The translations under genes and the position numbers were made by a program. From Pseudarthrobacter oxydans (lineage in GTDB: Bacteria; Actinomycetota; Actinomycetes; Actinomycetales; Micrococcaceae): a stretch of 64,000 nt of DNA. This document shows, piece by piece, positions 16,608-28,103 of the stretch; the first letter of the stretch is position 1; every line of letters begins with the position of its first letter. Under the pieces are notes generated by a model. The model ran no database searches. It was not told the origin of the DNA and saw only the letters and a list, made by a program, of their open reading frames with translations. The DNA lies in assembly GCF_034258515.1 (NCBI RefSeq), contig NZ_CP139438.1, forward strand, positions 2,232,001 through 2,296,000. The letters are read 5' to 3'.

Positions 16608-17351
16608 ATGCGATTGCCAGCTGACAGTTCCCCGCTCAAAGCCGTCCTGTGGGACATGGACGGCACGATTGTTGACACGGAGCCGTACTGGATTGCTGCC
16701 GAACACGCACTGGTGGAAGCCCACGGCGGCACCTGGTCCCATGAACAGGCCATGCAGTTGGTCGGGCAGTCGCTGACCTTTTCCGCCGGCATCCTGCAGG
16801 AGGCCGGCGTGGACCTTGAAATACGCGAAATCATTGACACCCTGACCGGGGCCGTCGTGAGCAGCGTGCAACGCCAGGTGCCATGGCGGCCCGGTGCGCG
16901 CGAACTCCTCGAGGAGCTTCACCTCGCAGGGGTCCGCTGCGCCCTGGTCACCATGTCCGAGGGGCCGCTGGCCCGCCAGGTGGTTGCCAGCCTTCCACGG
17001 CCGTACTTTGAAGTCCTGGTCACCGGGGACACAGTGGCGCAGGGCAAGCCGCACCCCGAGGCGTACCTGACCGCCGTCGAATGGCTGCAGGACTCGGATC
17101 CGGAGCTGGCCATCCATCACTGCGTCGCGCTGGAGGACTCAGCCCCGGGTGTGGCGGCGGCCGTGGCGTCCGGCGTGGCAACCGTGGCTATTCCGCACAT
17201 CGTCCCGCTTCCCGAGGATGATCGGTACACGCTCTGGGACTCACTGTCCGGCCGCTCCGTGACGGACCTTGAATCCCTGGTCCTGGCCGGCCCTGAGCTC
17301 TTGGGGTCCTCATCTGCGCCTGCCCGCTCGCCGGAGATCTCCGGTGGCTGA
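16608..17351 (+). CDS. HAD family hydrolase (phosphatase)
   Basis: The 247-aa protein has HAD motif I as DMDGTIVDTEP (near residue 14-24), a helical cap domain, a motif II Thr in LVTMSEG, a Lys in GKPHPEAY and motif IV LEDSAPGVAAAVASG. This is a class I cap phosphatase of the phosphoglycolate/beta-phosphoglucomutase subgroup. The substrate is unknown. Its stop overlaps the next gene's GTG by 8 bases, so it is probably the first gene of the operon that leads into the proteasome locus. Confidence 0.9.
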   Translation: MRLPADSSPLKAVLWDMDGTIVDTEPYWIAAEHALVEAHGGTWSHEQAMQLVGQSLTFSAGILQEAGVDLEIREIIDTLTGAVVSSVQRQVPWRPGARELLEELHLAGVRCALVTMSEGPLARQVVASLPRPYFEVLVTGDTVAQGKPHPEAYLTAVEWLQDSDPELAIHHCVALEDSAPGVAAAVASGVATVAIPHIVPLPEDDRYTLWDSLSGRSVTDLESLVLAGPELLGSSSAPARSPEISGG

Positions 17352-18510
17352 ATCCAGTGCGCCGGTCCGGCGCGAGGGCATCCCGCTGGGCAGGATTGCC
17401 GGAGTTCCAGTGGTGCTCGCCTATTCGTGGTTCGTCATCGCCGCCTTCACCGTGATCGTGTATGGCCCTGTCCTGGGCCAGGAGAACCCCGCCCTTGGCG
17501 CCAGCGCATACATTGTGGCGTTCGCCTACGCCGTCCTGCTCCTCATCTCGGTATTGGTCCACGAGCTCGCCCACGCGCTGACAGCGAGAATCTACGGCTG
17601 GCCGACCCAGAAGATCGTGCTGAACCTCTGGGGCGGGCATACCCAGTTCGAGAGCTTTACCGCGACGCCGGGACGGTCAGTCCTGGTGGCCCTGGCCGGG
17701 CCCGCCGCGAATTTCGTCCTGGCCGCGGGCGCCTGGCTGGTGCTCGGCACAGTGGCCCTGGGCAGCGTTGCCGAAATCCTGATCAACATTTTCATGTGGG
17801 CGAACTTCCTGATTGGCGTCTTCAACGTGCTCCCGGGACTTCCCCTTGACGGTGGACGGCTGGTCGAATCCGCCGTATGGAAGGCAACCGGTAGCCAGGC
17901 AAAAGGCACTGTGGCCGCCGGGTGGGGCGGCCGCATCATCGTCGTCGCCATCTGCTATTGGTTCGTTGCGCGGCCCCTGCTGGCCGGAAAGTCGCCCGAC
18001 TTCAGCCTGCTGATGATCACGGTCCTGGTGGCCAGCTTCCTCTGGGTGGGTGCCTCGGCGTCCATCCAGCAGGGAACCCTCCGGGGACGGCTCCACCTTG
18101 TCAGCGCCGCAGGGCTGTCGACGCCGGCTACCGGGCTGCCTGCCACGGCAACGGTGGAGGAAGCCCTCCGGCACGAGGGTGCCGGTGCCCTGTCACTGGT
18201 GGTTTGCGGGCCGGACGGCCGGCCGGAGGGGGTGGTGGATGCCGCCGCCCTGTCCTCTGTCCCTGCGCACGCTGCGGCTTCCACCCCCATCACGGCTGTT
18301 TCCTTCGCCCTCGCACCGGGGGCTTACGTTCCCGAATGGTCGAAAGGACAGGAACTGCTCCAGTTCCTCTCCCAGCTTGAAGGGCGGCACTACGCCGTGG
18401 TGGACCACAACGGCAAGGTCACCGGGCTTCTTTCCCAGGACGCGGTCCTGGCCGCCGTTACTGGAAAACCCCGGCGGCCCGATACACGCCGGCAGGGCCA
18501 AAACCGGTAG
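17344..18510 (+). CDS. Site-2 protease family (M50) membrane metalloprotease with CBS-like C-terminus
   Basis: From GTG 17344 the protein has 388 residues. It shows the M50 signature HELAH in a hydrophobic helix (near residue 66) and the second zinc motif NVLPGLPLDGGR (near 160), six or so membrane segments, and a C-terminal soluble part (about 255-380) that looks like a CBS-domain pair. This architecture is that of the actinobacterial Rip3-like proteases placed next to the proteasome genes. It probably cleaves membrane-embedded substrates such as anti-sigma factors; the target is unknown. The longer frame to 17269 lies inside the HAD gene and is rejected. Confidence 0.88.
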   Translation: MAESSAPVRREGIPLGRIAGVPVVLAYSWFVIAAFTVIVYGPVLGQENPALGASAYIVAFAYAVLLLISVLVHELAHALTARIYGWPTQKIVLNLWGGHTQFESFTATPGRSVLVALAGPAANFVLAAGAWLVLGTVALGSVAEILINIFMWANFLIGVFNVLPGLPLDGGRLVESAVWKATGSQAKGTVAAGWGGRIIVVAICYWFVARPLLAGKSPDFSLLMITVLVASFLWVGASASIQQGTLRGRLHLVSAAGLSTPATGLPATATVEEALRHEGAGALSLVVCGPDGRPEGVVDAAALSSVPAHAAASTPITAVSFALAPGAYVPEWSKGQELLQFLSQLEGRHYAVVDHNGKVTGLLSQDAVLAAVTGKPRRPDTRRQGQNR

Positions 18511-19671
<1,161 letters not shown>

Positions 19672-19753
19672 TCCACATTTCGGGAGTCGCCATCCCTACC
19701 TGCCGTGTTGGGGCTAATGTCTTAATAGAAGCGCAGGAAGGGGCTGATACATC

Positions 19754-21505
19754 ATGGAGACGCCAAACCAGGACTCCGGACGTACACCGGCAGAGCAGTC
19801 TGCCGCCAATGACCTCTCGGTTGCCGACCGCCAGGTCAACATCCTCCGGGACAAGCTGAGGCATATTGACCGCCAGCTGGCTGCGGCGACGCAAAACAAC
19901 ACCAAGCTGGTCAGCATGCTTGAGACCGCGAAGGCCGAGATCCTTCGGCTGAAAAACGCGCTGGACCAGGAGGGGCAGCCGCCCTACAGCTTCGGTACCA
20001 TCCTGCAGTTGAACCCCAAGCGCCAGCCCTCACCCGGCAACAGCGGACAGGCTGCAACCGAGGAATCGGTGGACATCTTCAACGCGGGACGGAAGATGCG
20101 AGTGGGCATCAGCCCCCTGGTGAACATCAACCAGCTGGCCGTTGGGCAGGAGGTCCTGCTCAACGAGGCCCTCCTTGTGGTCGCCGGGCTGGGATACGAG
20201 CGGGCCGGTGAACTCGCCACCCTGAAGGAAATGCTCGGTGCCGATCGCGCCCTCGTGGTGGGGCGTGCCGATGAAGAACGGGTTGTGCGGCTTTCCGGAG
20301 CGCTCCTTGCCGAAAAGCTGCGGGTGGGCGATGCCCTGTCGGTTGACTCCAGGACCGGATACGCCCTCGAAAAGGTGCCCCGCTCCGAGGTGGAGAACCT
20401 CGTGCTGGAGGAAGTCCCTGACATCACCTACGAGGACATTGGCGGCCTTGGGCCCCAAATCGAGCAGATCCGTGACGCCGTCGAACTGCCGTTCCTCCAC
20501 CCTGACCTCTACCGGGAACACGGCCTCAAAGCTCCCAAGGGCATCCTGCTGTACGGCCCTCCCGGCTGCGGCAAGACCCTCATCGCCAAGGCCGTGGCCA
20601 ATTCCCTTGCCGCCCGCGCCGCCGAGCGTTCGGGCAATGTGGACCTGAAAAGCTATTTCCTGAACATCAAGGGGCCGGAACTCCTGGACAAGTACGTCGG
20701 TGAGACCGAGCGCCACATCCGGCTGATCTTCTCCAGGGCACGCGAAAAGGCCTCCGATGGCAGCCCGGTCGTGGTGTTTTTCGATGAGATGGATTCCCTC
20801 TTCCGCACGCGCGGCACAGGGATTTCGTCCGACGTCGAAACAACCATCGTGCCGCAGCTGCTCAGCGAGATTGACGGCGTGGAGCGGCTGGACAACGTGA
20901 TCGTCATTGGCGCGTCAAACCGTGAGGACATGATCGATCCGGCAATCCTCCGTCCGGGCCGGCTTGACGTTAAGGTCAAAATCAACCGTCCGGATGCGGA
21001 GGCTGCTGCGGACATTTTCAACAAGTACATCACTCCGGACCTGCCGTTCCACGAATCCGACCTCGCTGAGCACGACGGCGATGTCCAGGCGACGGTGGAT
21101 GCGATGGTCCAGCGCACTGTCGAAGCTATGTACTCCACCGACAAGTCCAACGAGTTCCTTGAGGTCACCTACGCCAACGGCGACACGGAAATGCTCTACT
21201 TCAAGGACTTCAACTCCGGTGCCGTGGTGCAAAACGTTGTGGACCGGGCCAAGAAGTATGCCATCAAGGACCTTCTCATCACGCAGCAGAAGGGTCTGAG
21301 GATCGAGCACCTGCTGCGCGCCGTCGTGGACGAATTCCGCGAGCACGAGGACATGCCCAACACCACCAATCCGGATGACTGGGCACGGATCTCGGGCAAG
21401 AAGGGCGAACGGATCACGTACATCCGGACCATCGTCCAGGGCAAGGCGGGCCAGGAGCCAGGCAAGTCGATCGAAACCATGCCGACCACAGGGCAGTATC
21501 TATGA
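19754..21505 (+). CDS. arc: Proteasome-associated AAA+ ATPase Arc/Mpa
   Basis: The 583-aa ATPase has an N-terminal coiled coil that binds Pup (about 20-75), an interdomain OB region (about 80-220), and an AAA module with Walker [13 protein letters not shown] (near 270) and Walker [10 protein letters not shown] (near 340). The C-terminus is GQYL, the gating tail that docks on the proteasome alpha ring. It forms hexamers that unfold pupylated proteins and feed them into PrcAB. The stop overlaps dop by ATGA. GGAAGG lies before the ATG. TAATGT at 19715-19720 is a possible -10. Confidence 0.97.
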   Translation: METPNQDSGRTPAEQSAANDLSVADRQVNILRDKLRHIDRQLAAATQNNTKLVSMLETAKAEILRLKNALDQEGQPPYSFGTILQLNPKRQPSPGNSGQAATEESVDIFNAGRKMRVGISPLVNINQLAVGQEVLLNEALLVVAGLGYERAGELATLKEMLGADRALVVGRADEERVVRLSGALLAEKLRVGDALSVDSRTGYALEKVPRSEVENLVLEEVPDITYEDIGGLGPQIEQIRDAVELPFLHPDLYREHGLKAPKGILLYGPPGCGKTLIAKAVANSLAARAAERSGNVDLKSYFLNIKGPELLDKYVGETERHIRLIFSRAREKASDGSPVVVFFDEMDSLFRTRGTGISSDVETTIVPQLLSEIDGVERLDNVIVIGASNREDMIDPAILRPGRLDVKVKINRPDAEAAADIFNKYITPDLPFHESDLAEHDGDVQATVDAMVQRTVEAMYSTDKSNEFLEVTYANGDTEMLYFKDFNSGAVVQNVVDRAKKYAIKDLLITQQKGLRIEHLLRAVVDEFREHEDMPNTTNPDDWARISGKKGERITYIRTIVQGKAGQEPGKSIETMPTTGQYL

Positions 21506-23172
21506 CCGCTGCACGGGAACCCGCGGCCGGGGGGACTCTGCCGGCCGGCGGGGCCATGCGGGTGATGGGGGCGGAAACGGAGTATGGCATCCATGCCCCC
21601 TCCGCCCCTACTGCCAATGCCACCATGATGAGTGCCAGGGTGGTCCAGGCCTATGCGCAGGTAACCCGGCAGCGCGCCGCCGGCGGAGCGGAAACCCGCT
21701 GGGACTATACGGATGAGGAGCCGCTGCATGACGCCCGCGGCTGGACAGTGGACCGACGCTCAGCCCATCCGAGCCAGCTCACCGACCAGCCGCCGGTGCT
21801 GGATGCGGAAACGGTGGCACTGGCGTACGGGCGGGAGGAGCTGGAGCTCGACGGGCAGGACGAGTCCGGAACACTGCTGATGAACATGGTCCTCGGCAAT
21901 GGCGCGCGGCTGTACGTCGACCATGCCCATCCCGAGTACTCCAGCCCGGAGGTGACCAACCCGCGGGACGCCGTGAAGTGGGACGCCGCCGGAGACCTTG
22001 TTGCGCTGGCCACCGTTCGCCGGCTGGCCGCAGATCCGGACCTTCCGCCGGTCAACCTGTACAAGAACAACACGGACAATAAATCGGTGTCCTACGGCTC
22101 GCACGAGAACTACCTCATGCCGCGTTCCGTTCCCTTCGGCGACATCGTGCGGGGCCTGACGCCCTTTTTCGTCAGCCGCCAGGTCCTGTGCGGATCCGGC
22201 CGGGTGGGCATCGGCCAGGACGCCTCCACCCCGGGTTTCCAGATCAGCCAGCGGGCCGACTTCTTCGAAGCGGAAGTGGGACTGGAGACCACTATCCGCC
22301 GGCCCATTATCAATACCCGGGACGAGCCGCACGCAACAGCGGACAAGTACCGGCGCCTGCATGTCATCATCGGCGACGCAAACCTCAGCCAGGTTTCCAA
22401 TTACCTGAAGTTCGGAACCACGTCGATGGTCCTCAGCCTCATTGAGGCAGGGCTGGCGCCCAAGATCGAGGTGTACGAGCCGGTTTCTGCACTCCAGGCG
22501 GTAAGCCACGATACTTCGCTCACCGCAAAACTGCGGCTGCTGGACGGCAGGCGGGTCACCGCCCTTGACCTCCAGTGGATATACCACGAGGCCGCGGCCA
22601 AGCTGGCGCAGGATACGGGGGTTGGCGACGCCGTGGACGGGGACGGCCACACGCATGACGTCCTGGAGCGTTGGGCCACCGTCCTGACCCAGCTCGACAA
22701 TGACCGGGCCGCCGCAGCTTCCTCGGTGGAGTGGCTTGCCAAACTGTCGCTGCTCGACGGCTACCGTGAACGCGACGGTCTTGAGTGGAACGACGCCAGG
22801 CTCGGCCTCGTCGACCTTCAGTGGGCTGATATCAGGCCCGAAAAGGGACTCTATTACCGGTTCCTCGCCAGGGACAGGATGCAAAGAATCCTTGAAGATG
22901 ACGCCATCGTCTCCGCCGTCACTGAACCACCGGCCGATACCCGCGCATACTTTCGGGGCAAGTGCATCAGCAGCTTCGGCAAGGACGTCGTAGGTGCCAG
23001 TTGGGACTCCGTCATCTTCGATGTTCCGGGATACGGCAGGCTGCAGCGCGTGCCCACCAGGGAACCGCTTCGGGGAACCAAAGCCCTGACCGGAGCGTTG
23101 TTTGATCGCTACCGGGACGCAGGCCCGTTCCTCGCGGAGCTTCTGGGACATAACGCTCCGCCTGCGGCGTAA
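21502..23172 (+). CDS. dop: Pup deamidase/depupylase Dop
   Basis: The 556-aa protein belongs to the carboxylate-amine ligase-like fold shared with PafA. It begins [15 protein letters not shown] after an 18-residue leader, followed by the nucleotide/Mg-binding Glu and the [17 protein letters not shown] motif (near 195). It is longer than PafA in this window, as expected for Dop. It deamidates the C-terminal Gln of Pup to Glu and also removes Pup from substrates. It is coupled to arc by a 4-base overlap. An internal ATG at 21556 (MRVMG) could be the real start; the upstream leader is Ala/Gly-rich. Confidence 0.96.
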   Translation: MTAAREPAAGGTLPAGGAMRVMGAETEYGIHAPSAPTANATMMSARVVQAYAQVTRQRAAGGAETRWDYTDEEPLHDARGWTVDRRSAHPSQLTDQPPVLDAETVALAYGREELELDGQDESGTLLMNMVLGNGARLYVDHAHPEYSSPEVTNPRDAVKWDAAGDLVALATVRRLAADPDLPPVNLYKNNTDNKSVSYGSHENYLMPRSVPFGDIVRGLTPFFVSRQVLCGSGRVGIGQDASTPGFQISQRADFFEAEVGLETTIRRPIINTRDEPHATADKYRRLHVIIGDANLSQVSNYLKFGTTSMVLSLIEAGLAPKIEVYEPVSALQAVSHDTSLTAKLRLLDGRRVTALDLQWIYHEAAAKLAQDTGVGDAVDGDGHTHDVLERWATVLTQLDNDRAAAASSVEWLAKLSLLDGYRERDGLEWNDARLGLVDLQWADIRPEKGLYYRFLARDRMQRILEDDAIVSAVTEPPADTRAYFRGKCISSFGKDVVGASWDSVIFDVPGYGRLQRVPTREPLRGTKALTGALFDRYRDAGPFLAELLGHNAPPAA

Positions 23173-23257
23173 ACCGCCCCGGTTGGCCCACACCGTGGCA
23201 GGATGGGCATATCGGAGGATCCGCCGGATCCGAAGACAGAAATAAGGAGGGGTAGCA

Positions 23258-23461
23258 ATGGCAGGCCAGGAGCAACAGCAGCCGCAGTCACGCGACAGCC
23301 AGGTCGAAGAGGACATTCCCGAGTCGCCGCCCACGCCGCCTGAGGCGCAGGCATCGGCATCAACGGAAGGCGTGGACGACCTCCTCGACGAGATCGACGG
23401 CGTCCTCGAATCCAACGCCGAAGAATTCGTACGGGCATTCGTCCAAAAGGGCGGTCAGTAA
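23258..23461 (+). CDS. pup: Prokaryotic ubiquitin-like protein Pup
   Basis: The 67-aa protein has an unstructured Gln/Pro/Ala-rich N-terminal half, the conserved helical segment [19 protein letters not shown] and the C-terminus ending in GGQ. The final Gln must be deamidated by Dop before PafA can attach Pup to lysines. A very strong ribosome site, AAGGAGGGG, precedes the ATG. It sits between dop and prcB as usual. Confidence 0.98.
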   Translation: MAGQEQQQPQSRDSQVEEDIPESPPTPPEAQASASTEGVDDLLDEIDGVLESNAEEFVRAFVQKGGQ

Positions 23462-23541
23462 CCCGGACCCGGAGGCTGGCGGAAGCCGCGGACGGCCGAA
23501 TCTGTACCGACGTTGAAGTACCACGTTCAAGGAGTGCATGA

Positions 23542-24360
23542 GTGCAGGAATCAACCGCCAACCAGGTAGCCGCCAACGCCACGTCATCGTTCACCGAACA
23601 CCTGCAGCGGGACCGGCCGGAGCTTCTGCCCTACAACCGGTCCCTCCAGGCGGGCGCGGCCGCCGCCCCGTTGCAGGTTCCGCACGCCACCACGATCGTT
23701 GCGATGAGCTACGACGGCGGCGTGCTGATGGCGGGAGACCGGCGGGCCACCATGGGCAACGTCATAGCGAGCCGGCACATCGAAAAAGTCTTTCCGGCCG
23801 ACCGCTACTCCGTCCTGGGGATCGCGGGGACTGCCGGCATTGCGATTGACCTCACCAGGTTGTTCCAGGTGGAACTCGAGCACTACGAGAAGATCGAGGG
23901 CACGCTCCTCAGCCTGGAAGGCAAGGCCAACCGGCTTGGCGCCATGATCAGGGGAAACCTGCCCCTGGCGCTGCAGGGACTGGCAGTGGTGCCACTCTTC
24001 GCCGGGTTCGACACCAGCGCCGGTGTCGGCAGGCTGTTCTCCTACGATGTCACCGGGGGCCGGTACGAGGAACACGAGCATCATACGGTGGGATCCGGCG
24101 CTGTCTTCGCACGCGGTGCTTTGAAGAAGCTCTGGCGGCCAAACCTTACGGCAGCGGAAGCTACCGCCGTCGCGGTCGAAGCCCTGTACGATGCCGCCGA
24201 CGACGACTCAGCCACCGGCGGTCCTGACACCGTGAGGCAACTCTGGCCTGTCATCTACACGGTGGATAGCTCGGGTGCGCGGCGGGTTCCGGACAGCGAA
24301 CTGGCAGCTGCCGCGAGGAATGTCATCGAAGCCCGCACCATCGCTGGACGGGAGGCCTGA
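23542..24360 (+). CDS. prcB: 20S proteasome beta subunit
   Basis: The 272-aa protein is translated from GTG 23542, with AAGGAG 7 bases before it. A propeptide of about 49 residues precedes the catalytic Thr in [13 protein letters not shown], and autocleavage there exposes the nucleophile. The ntn-hydrolase core has the conserved GDRRAT and GIAGTAG segments. It forms the inner rings of the proteasome. prcA begins 1 base after its stop, which fits stoichiometric co-translation. Confidence 0.97.
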   Translation: MQESTANQVAANATSSFTEHLQRDRPELLPYNRSLQAGAAAAPLQVPHATTIVAMSYDGGVLMAGDRRATMGNVIASRHIEKVFPADRYSVLGIAGTAGIAIDLTRLFQVELEHYEKIEGTLLSLEGKANRLGAMIRGNLPLALQGLAVVPLFAGFDTSAGVGRLFSYDVTGGRYEEHEHHTVGSGAVFARGALKKLWRPNLTAAEATAVAVEALYDAADDDSATGGPDTVRQLWPVIYTVDSSGARRVPDSELAAAARNVIEARTIAGREA

Positions 24361-24361
24361 G

Positions 24362-25072
24362 ATGACACAGCAGTTCTATGTATCACCCGAGCAGCTCATG
24401 AAGGACCGTGCCGACTTTGCACGGAAGGGCATCGCCCGCGGCAGGTCCGTCGTCGTCGTCAGCTGCGAGGACGGCATTGCACTCGTTGCCGAAAACCCCT
24501 CGCCGTCGCTTCACAAAATCGGTGAGATCTACGACAAAATCGCGTTCGCCGCCGTCGGCAAGTACAACGAGTTCGAAAGCCTCCGCCAGGCCGGGGTCCG
24601 CTACGCCGATGTGCGCGGGTACTCCTATGACCGGGAGGACGTGACGGCCAGGGGACTGGCCAGTGTCTACGCGCAGAGCCTTGGTGCGGTGTTCACCGCT
24701 GAACAGAAGCCCTTCGAGGTGGAGCTTGCAGTGGCCGAGGTTGGCCCCTCGCAGGCGGAGGACCACCTCTACCGGCTGACGTTTGACGGCTCCATTGCCG
24801 ATGAGCACTCCTTTGTTGTGATGGGCGGCCAGGCAGACAAGGTCTCAGCCGTGATTGGCCAGGGCTGGCGCAGCTCGCTGAGCTTCGCAGAGGCTGTGCG
24901 GCTGGCAATGGCGGGACTGGTTCCGCCCGCGGAGGGAGAGGAACCGGCGAAGGCACTGCCGGCTGGAGCGCTGGAGGTGGCAGTCCTGGACCGGCAGTCA
25001 GAAAGCAGCCGCGGATCAAGGCGTGCCTTCCGCCGGCTTACTGACGCAGATATCACTGCAATGCTGGCCTAG
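24362..25072 (+). CDS. prcA: 20S proteasome alpha subunit
   Basis: From ATG 24362 the protein has 236 residues and the typical start [23 protein letters not shown], whose N-terminal helix forms the gate of the outer ring. [20 protein letters not shown] follows as the alpha-subunit core. There is no catalytic Thr. The frame is open further upstream to 24275 but that part overlaps prcB and is not homologous. An Arg/Ser-rich tail precedes the C-terminus. Confidence 0.97.
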   Translation: MTQQFYVSPEQLMKDRADFARKGIARGRSVVVVSCEDGIALVAENPSPSLHKIGEIYDKIAFAAVGKYNEFESLRQAGVRYADVRGYSYDREDVTARGLASVYAQSLGAVFTAEQKPFEVELAVAEVGPSQAEDHLYRLTFDGSIADEHSFVVMGGQADKVSAVIGQGWRSSLSFAEAVRLAMAGLVPPAEGEEPAKALPAGALEVAVLDRQSESSRGSRRAFRRLTDADITAMLA

Positions 25073-25085
25073 GAGGACAGGACAG

Positions 25086-26450
25086 ATGGACAAGAGAATT
25101 TTCGGCATCGAAACCGAATTCGGCATCTCATATTCGAGCCCCGACTCGAGGCCTCTCGCTCCCGAGGAGGTGGCCCGGTACCTTTTCCGGAAAGTTGTCA
25201 GCTGGGGGCGCTCCTCCAACGTCTTCCTGACCAATGGCTCCCGGCTCTACCTTGACGTGGGGTCCCACCCGGAATATGCCACCGCCGAATGCGATGACTT
25301 GGCGCAGCTCATTGCCCATGACAGGGCCGGGGAGCTGATCCTTGATGACCTCGTGGACGAGGCACAGGCCCGCCTTGCGGCCGAAGGGTTCAACGGAACG
25401 GTCTACCTGTTCAAGAACAACACTGACTCCGCCGGAAACTCCTACGGCAGCCACGAAAACTACCTCATTCCCCGCCGCGGCGAATTCTCGCGGCTGGCAG
25501 AAATCCTGATCCCGTTCCTGGTCACCCGCCAGCTGATCGCCGGTGCCGGCAAGATCCTCAAGACACCGCACGGGGCAACGTACGCCTTTTCGCAGCGGGC
25601 CGACCATATTTGGGAGGGCGTATCCTCCGCCACCACCAGGTCCCGCCCCATCATCAACACCCGCGACGAGCCGCATGCGGATGCGGAATTCTACCGGCGC
25701 CTCCATGTCATCGTGGGCGACTCAAACATGTCTGAAGCCACGGCCCTGATGAAGATCGGCACCGTGGACCTCGTGCTGCGCATGATCGAGGCCGGGGTGA
25801 TCATGCGGGACATGCGGATGGAAAACCCGATCCGCAGCATCCGTGAGATCTCCCACGACCTCAGCGGCCGCGCACTGGTCCGGCTGGCGAACGGACGCCA
25901 GCTGACGGCACTGGAAATCCAGCAGGAGTACCTGACGAAGGTCACGGCGTTCGTGAAAGAGCATGGCGCCCACAACCCCCACGTCCCCTTGATCCTGGAC
26001 CTTTGGGAGCGCACGCTCAAGGCCGTCGAAAGCGGCGACTTCCGCAGCATCGACACCGAAATCGACTGGGCCATCAAGAAGAAGCTCATGGACAACTACC
26101 GTGAACGCCACGGGCTGGGCCTGGACGCCCCGCGGATTGCCCAGCTGGATCTCACGTACCATGACATCTCGCGCAGCCGCGGCCTCTACTACCTGCTTCA
26201 GTCACGCGGGGCAGTCCGCCGCATCGTGGAAGATACGGTCATCAAGGACGCCGTTGACGTTCCGCCGCAGACAACCCGGGCAAAGCTGCGCGGGGACTTC
26301 GTGCGCCGCGCCCAGGAGCTGGGCAGGGACTACACGGTTGACTGGGTACACCTTAAGCTGAATGACCGGGCGCACCAGACCATCCTGTGCAAGGATCCCT
26401 TCCGCAGCGTCGACGAGCGTGTGGATGCGCTCCTTGACTCTATGGGCTGA
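25086..26450 (+). CDS. pafA: Pup--protein ligase PafA
   Basis: From ATG 25086 the enzyme has 454 residues and begins [15 protein letters not shown] with the conserved Glu of the active site. The [24 protein letters not shown] segment follows, with the Dop-like ATP-binding fold through the middle and a C-terminal domain ending in [15 protein letters not shown]. It attaches deamidated Pup to substrate lysines using ATP. It starts 13 bases after prcA. The open frame upstream to 25023 overlaps prcA. Confidence 0.97.
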   Translation: MDKRIFGIETEFGISYSSPDSRPLAPEEVARYLFRKVVSWGRSSNVFLTNGSRLYLDVGSHPEYATAECDDLAQLIAHDRAGELILDDLVDEAQARLAAEGFNGTVYLFKNNTDSAGNSYGSHENYLIPRRGEFSRLAEILIPFLVTRQLIAGAGKILKTPHGATYAFSQRADHIWEGVSSATTRSRPIINTRDEPHADAEFYRRLHVIVGDSNMSEATALMKIGTVDLVLRMIEAGVIMRDMRMENPIRSIREISHDLSGRALVRLANGRQLTALEIQQEYLTKVTAFVKEHGAHNPHVPLILDLWERTLKAVESGDFRSIDTEIDWAIKKKLMDNYRERHGLGLDAPRIAQLDLTYHDISRSRGLYYLLQSRGAVRRIVEDTVIKDAVDVPPQTTRAKLRGDFVRRAQELGRDYTVDWVHLKLNDRAHQTILCKDPFRSVDERVDALLDSMG

Positions 26451-26562
26451 CACCCAGCTTCAGGGGCTATTCTGGATAGGGCCCTTTATCAGGGGCCCAC
26501 GCGATGCCGGCCGTTGCCATGCGGAACATCGCATCCATCCTGCCCCGACGAAAGTTTTATAC

Positions 26563-27489
26563 GTGCGCCGACTACTAGCAATCCTTCTTCCCGGCCTGCT
26601 GTTGCTGACCGCCTGCGGCGGTTCAACCGCAGAGCCGGAACCCACCAGCGTATCCGCCGGTGAGACTGCCAAGTTCGACTCCCTCAAACTGACCGACAAC
26701 GGGGACAAGAAAGCCCCCGGTGTTGAATTCACCAAGCCGTTGGAAGTGGCAGAACCCACCATCAAGGTGGTCACCGAGGGCAGCGGCGAAACGGTTAAAG
26801 CCAACCAGGTCGCCAACATTTCCATCCTGGCCCTAAACGGTACCGACGGCACGACGCTCGAGGACACATTCCCGGGTGAACCGGAACCGCTTGAGCTGAA
26901 CGAGGAGCTGAAGACCGGCAGCGAGGTCATCTACAACGCGTTCGTCGGGTCGAAAGTAGGCTCCAGCCTGGCACTGGCTGTGCCCGGCCAGGCCGCGTCA
27001 GCCGGAGCCGAAGCCCAGCCCACCCAGCTGCTGGTCATCAAGGTGCTGTCCGCTGAGGATGTAGCGCCGGTCCTGGAAAAGCCCGAGGGCGAGACCGTGA
27101 CCCCGCCGGCAGGATTGCCCACAGTCACCGAAAAAGACGGCATCCCCGAAATCAACGTCGAAGGCGTAGCCGCCCCCACGGCCCTGGTGTCGCAGGACCT
27201 CATCAAGGGCAAGGGCCCCACAGTCAAGGAATCCGACACCCTCACCGTCAACTACGTTGGCGTGACCCTCGTTGGCGGCACCAAGTTCGATTCGAGTTTC
27301 GACCGCGGCGAACCCGCAAGCTTCCCGCTCACCGGCGTCATCAAGGGCTGGACCCAGGGCCTTGCCGGCAAGACGGTTGGTTCCCGCGTCCTCCTGGTCA
27401 TCCCCAAGGACCTTGCCTACGGCGACGCCGGACAGGGCGAGGCCAAGGGGGACCTCGTCTTCGCAGTGGACATCCTCGGGGCGAAGTAG
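26563..27489 (+). CDS. FKBP-type peptidyl-prolyl isomerase lipoprotein with two FKBP-like regions
   Basis: From GTG 26563 the product is 308 residues. It starts VRRLLAILLPGLLLLTAC, a lipoprotein signal with lipobox LTAC, so it is probably anchored outside the membrane. The C-terminal domain (about 205-305) is a good FKBP fold: VNYVGVTLVGGTKFDSSFDRG, VIKGWTQGLAG, and VLLVIPKDLAYGD. The middle (about 55-160) has a weaker FKBP-like pattern and is probably degenerate. It folds secreted proteins at prolines. The start is ambiguous because no strong ribosome site is present. It sits between pafA and a cytoplasmic FKBP gene. Confidence 0.9.
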   Translation: MRRLLAILLPGLLLLTACGGSTAEPEPTSVSAGETAKFDSLKLTDNGDKKAPGVEFTKPLEVAEPTIKVVTEGSGETVKANQVANISILALNGTDGTTLEDTFPGEPEPLELNEELKTGSEVIYNAFVGSKVGSSLALAVPGQAASAGAEAQPTQLLVIKVLSAEDVAPVLEKPEGETVTPPAGLPTVTEKDGIPEINVEGVAAPTALVSQDLIKGKGPTVKESDTLTVNYVGVTLVGGTKFDSSFDRGEPASFPLTGVIKGWTQGLAGKTVGSRVLLVIPKDLAYGDAGQGEAKGDLVFAVDILGAK

Positions 27490-27587
27490 CAACACTTACA
27501 GTCGGGCCGCTGCCCCACCGCGGCATCGATCAGCAGCACCACACGTGCGCAGCAGAACACGAGCAGCACAGACCTAAAGGAGTAACC

Positions 27588-27983
27588 ATGTCATTTGGCC
27601 AGCGTGATTTCGACCGCCAGAAGCCCGAGATCGACTTCCCCGAGGGCGATGTTCCCACGGAACTGGTGATCACCGACCTCATTGAGGGCGACGGGCGGGA
27701 AGCCAAAGCGGGCGACACCGTATCCACCCACTACGTGGGCGTTGCCTGGTCAACAGGCGAAGAGTTCGACGCATCCTGGGGCCGCGGCGCACCGCTTGAC
27801 TTCCGCGTGGGCGTCGGCCAGGTCATCCAGGGCTGGGACCAGGGCCTGCTCGGCATGAAGGTGGGCGGCCGCCGCCGCCTGGAGATCCCCTCCGAGCTGG
27901 CGTACGGCTCACGGGGCGCCGGCGGAGCCATCGCTCCGAACGAAGCCCTGATCTTCGTAGTGGACCTCGTAGGCGTGCGCTGA
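27588..27983 (+). CDS. FKBP-type peptidyl-prolyl cis-trans isomerase, cytoplasmic
   Basis: The 131-aa protein is a single FKBP domain without signal peptide. It contains THYVGVAWSTGEEFDASWGRG, VIQGWDQGLLGMKVGGRRRLEIP and AYGSRGAGG, with the aromatic pocket residues conserved. It catalyses proline isomerisation in the cytoplasm. The AAAGGAG ribosome site is strong. A terminator follows, separating it from pafBC. Confidence 0.95.
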   Translation: MSFGQRDFDRQKPEIDFPEGDVPTELVITDLIEGDGREAKAGDTVSTHYVGVAWSTGEEFDASWGRGAPLDFRVGVGQVIQGWDQGLLGMKVGGRRRLEIPSELAYGSRGAGGAIAPNEALIFVVDLVGVR

Positions 27984-28021
27984 CGGAGATCAGCCCCTCA
28001 ACGGTATCCATCACCGCCAGG

Positions 28022-28065
28022 AGCGCGGCAGGCCCAGGACTTTGAACACCCGGGCCTGCCGCGCT
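28022..28065 (+). terminator. Terminator after FKBP gene
   Basis: A 14-bp perfect stem (AGCGCGGCAGGCCC with its complement) with a 16-base loop is followed by TTTCTG. It ends the upstream unit before pafBC. Confidence 0.75.
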
Positions 28066-28090
28066 TTCTGCGTTCCGGCGCGGACTTTAG

Positions 28091-28096
28091 TAACGT
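28091..28096 (+). promoter_or_regulatory. Predicted -10 hexamer (TAACGT), leaderless promoter of pafBC
   Basis: TAACGT, 7 bases, then GTG 28104, just after the FKBP terminator. Confidence 0.5.
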
Positions 28097-28103
28097 AGCC
28101 AGG

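Noticed and set aside
21760..23415. Long minus-strand frame antisense to dop
   Set aside because: No recognisable domain; dop is clear on the other strand.
26470..26505. GGGCCC-type repeats after pafA as a terminator
   Set aside because: GGGCCC is its own complement, so the stem is only 6-7 bp and lacks a T run; a terminator is not supported.
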